Below are positions 62,092-64,000 of a DNA stretch of 64,000 bases, in pieces. The DNA comes from Ischnura elegans (taxonomy: Eukaryota > Arthropoda > Insecta > Odonata > Coenagrionidae). The stretch is taken from contig NC_060254.1 in NCBI RefSeq assembly GCF_921293095.1, positions 105,052,917 through 105,116,916 of the forward strand, written 5' to 3'. The stretch's first letter is position 1. Each line of letters opens with the position of its first letter. The notes beneath the pieces were generated by a model that saw nothing but the letters and a program-made list of their open reading frames with translations, did not search any database and had not been told where the DNA came from. The position numbers were made by a program, and so were the translations under genes.

Positions 62092-64000
62092 AATTGACAC
62101 CTGAAGGTTACTGTGCCGAAAACTAGAGAATTGAGGATTTTATCGTGAAGAAATGAAGAATGAAGATAGGAAGAAAGAAGACACCAAGCCTGAAGATAGT
62201 TGTATTTTTTGCATTTTTTGTTGCAATTATTGTACAGGGTCTTTGTATATTATTTATTAATGCATGTTTTTTTTCCAGCTATAGTTAGGATTTGCGGCAG
62301 GAGAGTAGGGATCTTATATTGCGTCCTACCGTCGAGTAGAAATAACACAGATTAGGCAGGTCTTCATGTATCGTGGCCACGATTCCGTATTTAGGCGTTT
62401 AATTAATTCATACGTATAAAGTAGCATTTAGGTAGGCAGGGCTGTATGAATGGATGAATGTGATTTTATGAATGAGTGAATGGAATGTGATTTTATGAGT
62501 GAGTGTGTGCTTGTAGTAGTAGTGGTACTAATGGTAGTGTTAGTAGCAATACTGACACTAACTCTCCCTTCCTTTCACTAAAAATCCCTCCCCACCCTCC
62601 CTCCCCCTCAAAATCCAAACTGCTCCCTCTACGTGGGGAGGGGGATAAACAGAGGAAAGTCTAATTGTCCAATCAATTGTTGATTTTAATGAATCATTTA
62701 TGTCATCTTCTGCTTGAATTACAGCATTGGACTTTCCTCTGGCTAAAGCAGTATGGTATCCTAGTGCAATTTCAAGTTCTGTATTTGTGCTTTGTATTTA
62801 GGAGGTTTGAAGTGATAGAATGTTATCTAATTTTTTGCTTGTGCAATTTTGTTCTGTTTATAATGTTTTCATTTTTTTATTCTTTTGGTTGAAATATGCT
62901 TCATGGTGACATTACTGATTTATTTTTCATTCACTTTTTTATTATTTTAGCTGATTTTATCCACCAATTTTTGGTACTGTTTTTTTTTAATATTTTCTCA
63001 TTACTATGATATGGTGAATAAGTATTACTGTGTTCTTTTAAGGAATTAAAGTGATATAATAATTATTTTCTGTATTCATTCATTTTCACTGCTCTTGATA
63101 ATGTTGTGTTGTGTAATGGTATATTCTATAAAATTAAATATTAACTTGTATTCCCATTTAAGCATATTTTTTGTAAAATACGTTTTTGTTCCTCCTTTTC
63201 GTTGGTACTGGGGATCTTTTGTTAGATCCATGATTCAACCGTCGCAACATGCTAAAATATGGCAACAATTGTTCTATTACCTTTGTGCATATTATTTTTT
63301 GTAAGTATAAGTAGAATTAGCTTGAATTAATAAAAATTTGAAGTACTGCTCTTTCTGAATCCCTTTTTTGTTAGGCTTTTCTTCGATGCTGTTATTATGT
63401 GCCCAGTCAGAGTTTCTAACCTGCCATCCATGTTGACGGCTTCCGCTGAGAGTATCAATATTGTAAGATGATGTTTGTCTCATTTACTGGTGAAAAATTT
63501 ATAATGGTATTTTTACTCCTGGTTTTCATTTTAGTTACACTAACACCACACAGTAGAAGTTAGAATATTGTTGACCTCACAATGTGGGTCCATATGTAAA
63601 ATTTTGCATGGGTTTTGCATGCTTAAAAATTTCGAGATTGAAAAACTTCTGAATACCTAGGTGAAAATGACACAACCGCGGTTAAAGGTCTTGAGAAAAT
63701 GAATACACTACTTTTTAATCAAAGAGGACTACCATGGCCCTATTGAGGACTCAGGGGTGGTCACCACCCATGTGAAAGGGATGGCATAAGCAGCATGGTT
63801 GCTAAGATGTCCAAGTTTCCAGGTGTGCTCAAGTCAATTTACCGATATTGTAAAAATGTGATCGCCAGGGTTCATGCGTGCGGCAAATGTTTATGATGTT
63901 TAATTTGCTCTACCTGGGCAGCCGAACTGACTTACCATAGCCTTTTTGCTTGGAAAAGTTATTGACGAGGTCTGCAAATCACCCAGTTCACCACCAACGG
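62092..64000. other. 3' flank; low-complexity sequence, nothing recognised
   Basis: 62100-62210 is GA-rich like the exons (GAAGAATGAAGATAGGAAGA). 62510-62660 is low complexity (TAGTAGTAG, C/T-rich then G-rich). The remainder is T-rich with no supported gene. Confidence 0.4.

Overview
The window looks like TE-dense, gene-poor nuclear DNA of an animal, most probably an insect or other arthropod. The evidence is what is present: a P-element with a THAP-type transposase, mariner, pogo/Tigger-like, piggyBac-like and hAT-like elements, two Penelope-like (PLE) fragments, and decayed non-LTR retrotransposons. GT-AG introns can be read, CpG is not depleted, and there are no prokaryotic-style operons. 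I cannot name the species. No conserved single-copy host gene was recognised.

Layout. 0-0.7 kb: a PLE GIY-YIG endonuclease remnant. 0.9-9.3 kb: a locally duplicated AT-rich repeat in several copies. Three copies were each interrupted near the same point by a different DNA transposon, and another copy carries a MITE full of CACGTG boxes. A CGGBP1/hAT-like transposase remnant lies at 6.75-7.25 kb. 9.7-10.7 kb: a pogo-like element. 12.1-15.2 kb: a hAT MITE, then a decayed piggyBac. 16.5-17.1 kb: an unrecognised, acidic Pro-rich ORF. 17.9-22.4 kb: a structurally complete P-element whose transposase is broken only by two in-frame TAA codons and a missing ATG. 22.6-24.4 kb: a second, unrelated THAP gene fragment split by a perfect 56-bp palindrome and followed by a tandem repeat of about 270 bp. 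26.6-28.3 kb: a second PLE, split by a foldback element of about 1.18 kb.

30.2-30.8 kb and 52.7-54.4 kb: two copies of one transposon family. The longer copy carries a THAP-domain exon and the shorter one lacks it. 34.7-36.7 kb and 39.1-41.0 kb: two almost identical copies of a ~2-kb non-coding element in opposite orientation, each with its own 5-bp target duplication. 44.8-47.3 kb: a decayed LINE with endonuclease and RT pieces on the minus strand. 48-51.7 kb: three LINE 3' ends.

42.8-62.2 kb (+ strand): a series of splice-bounded GA-rich exon-like blocks, including a 361-bp exon-plus-intron tandem array at 58.5-59.7 kb. The last three blocks have compatible splice phases. This is the best candidate for a host transcription unit, coding or lncRNA, but it is a prediction. 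The rest is intergenic or intronic sequence in which I recognise nothing.

Three independent THAP DNA-binding domains from three element or gene families occur in one 31-kb span (22-54 kb). That, together with the 30/52-kb THAP-bearing family and the ~2-kb inverted pair, is the most novel content.
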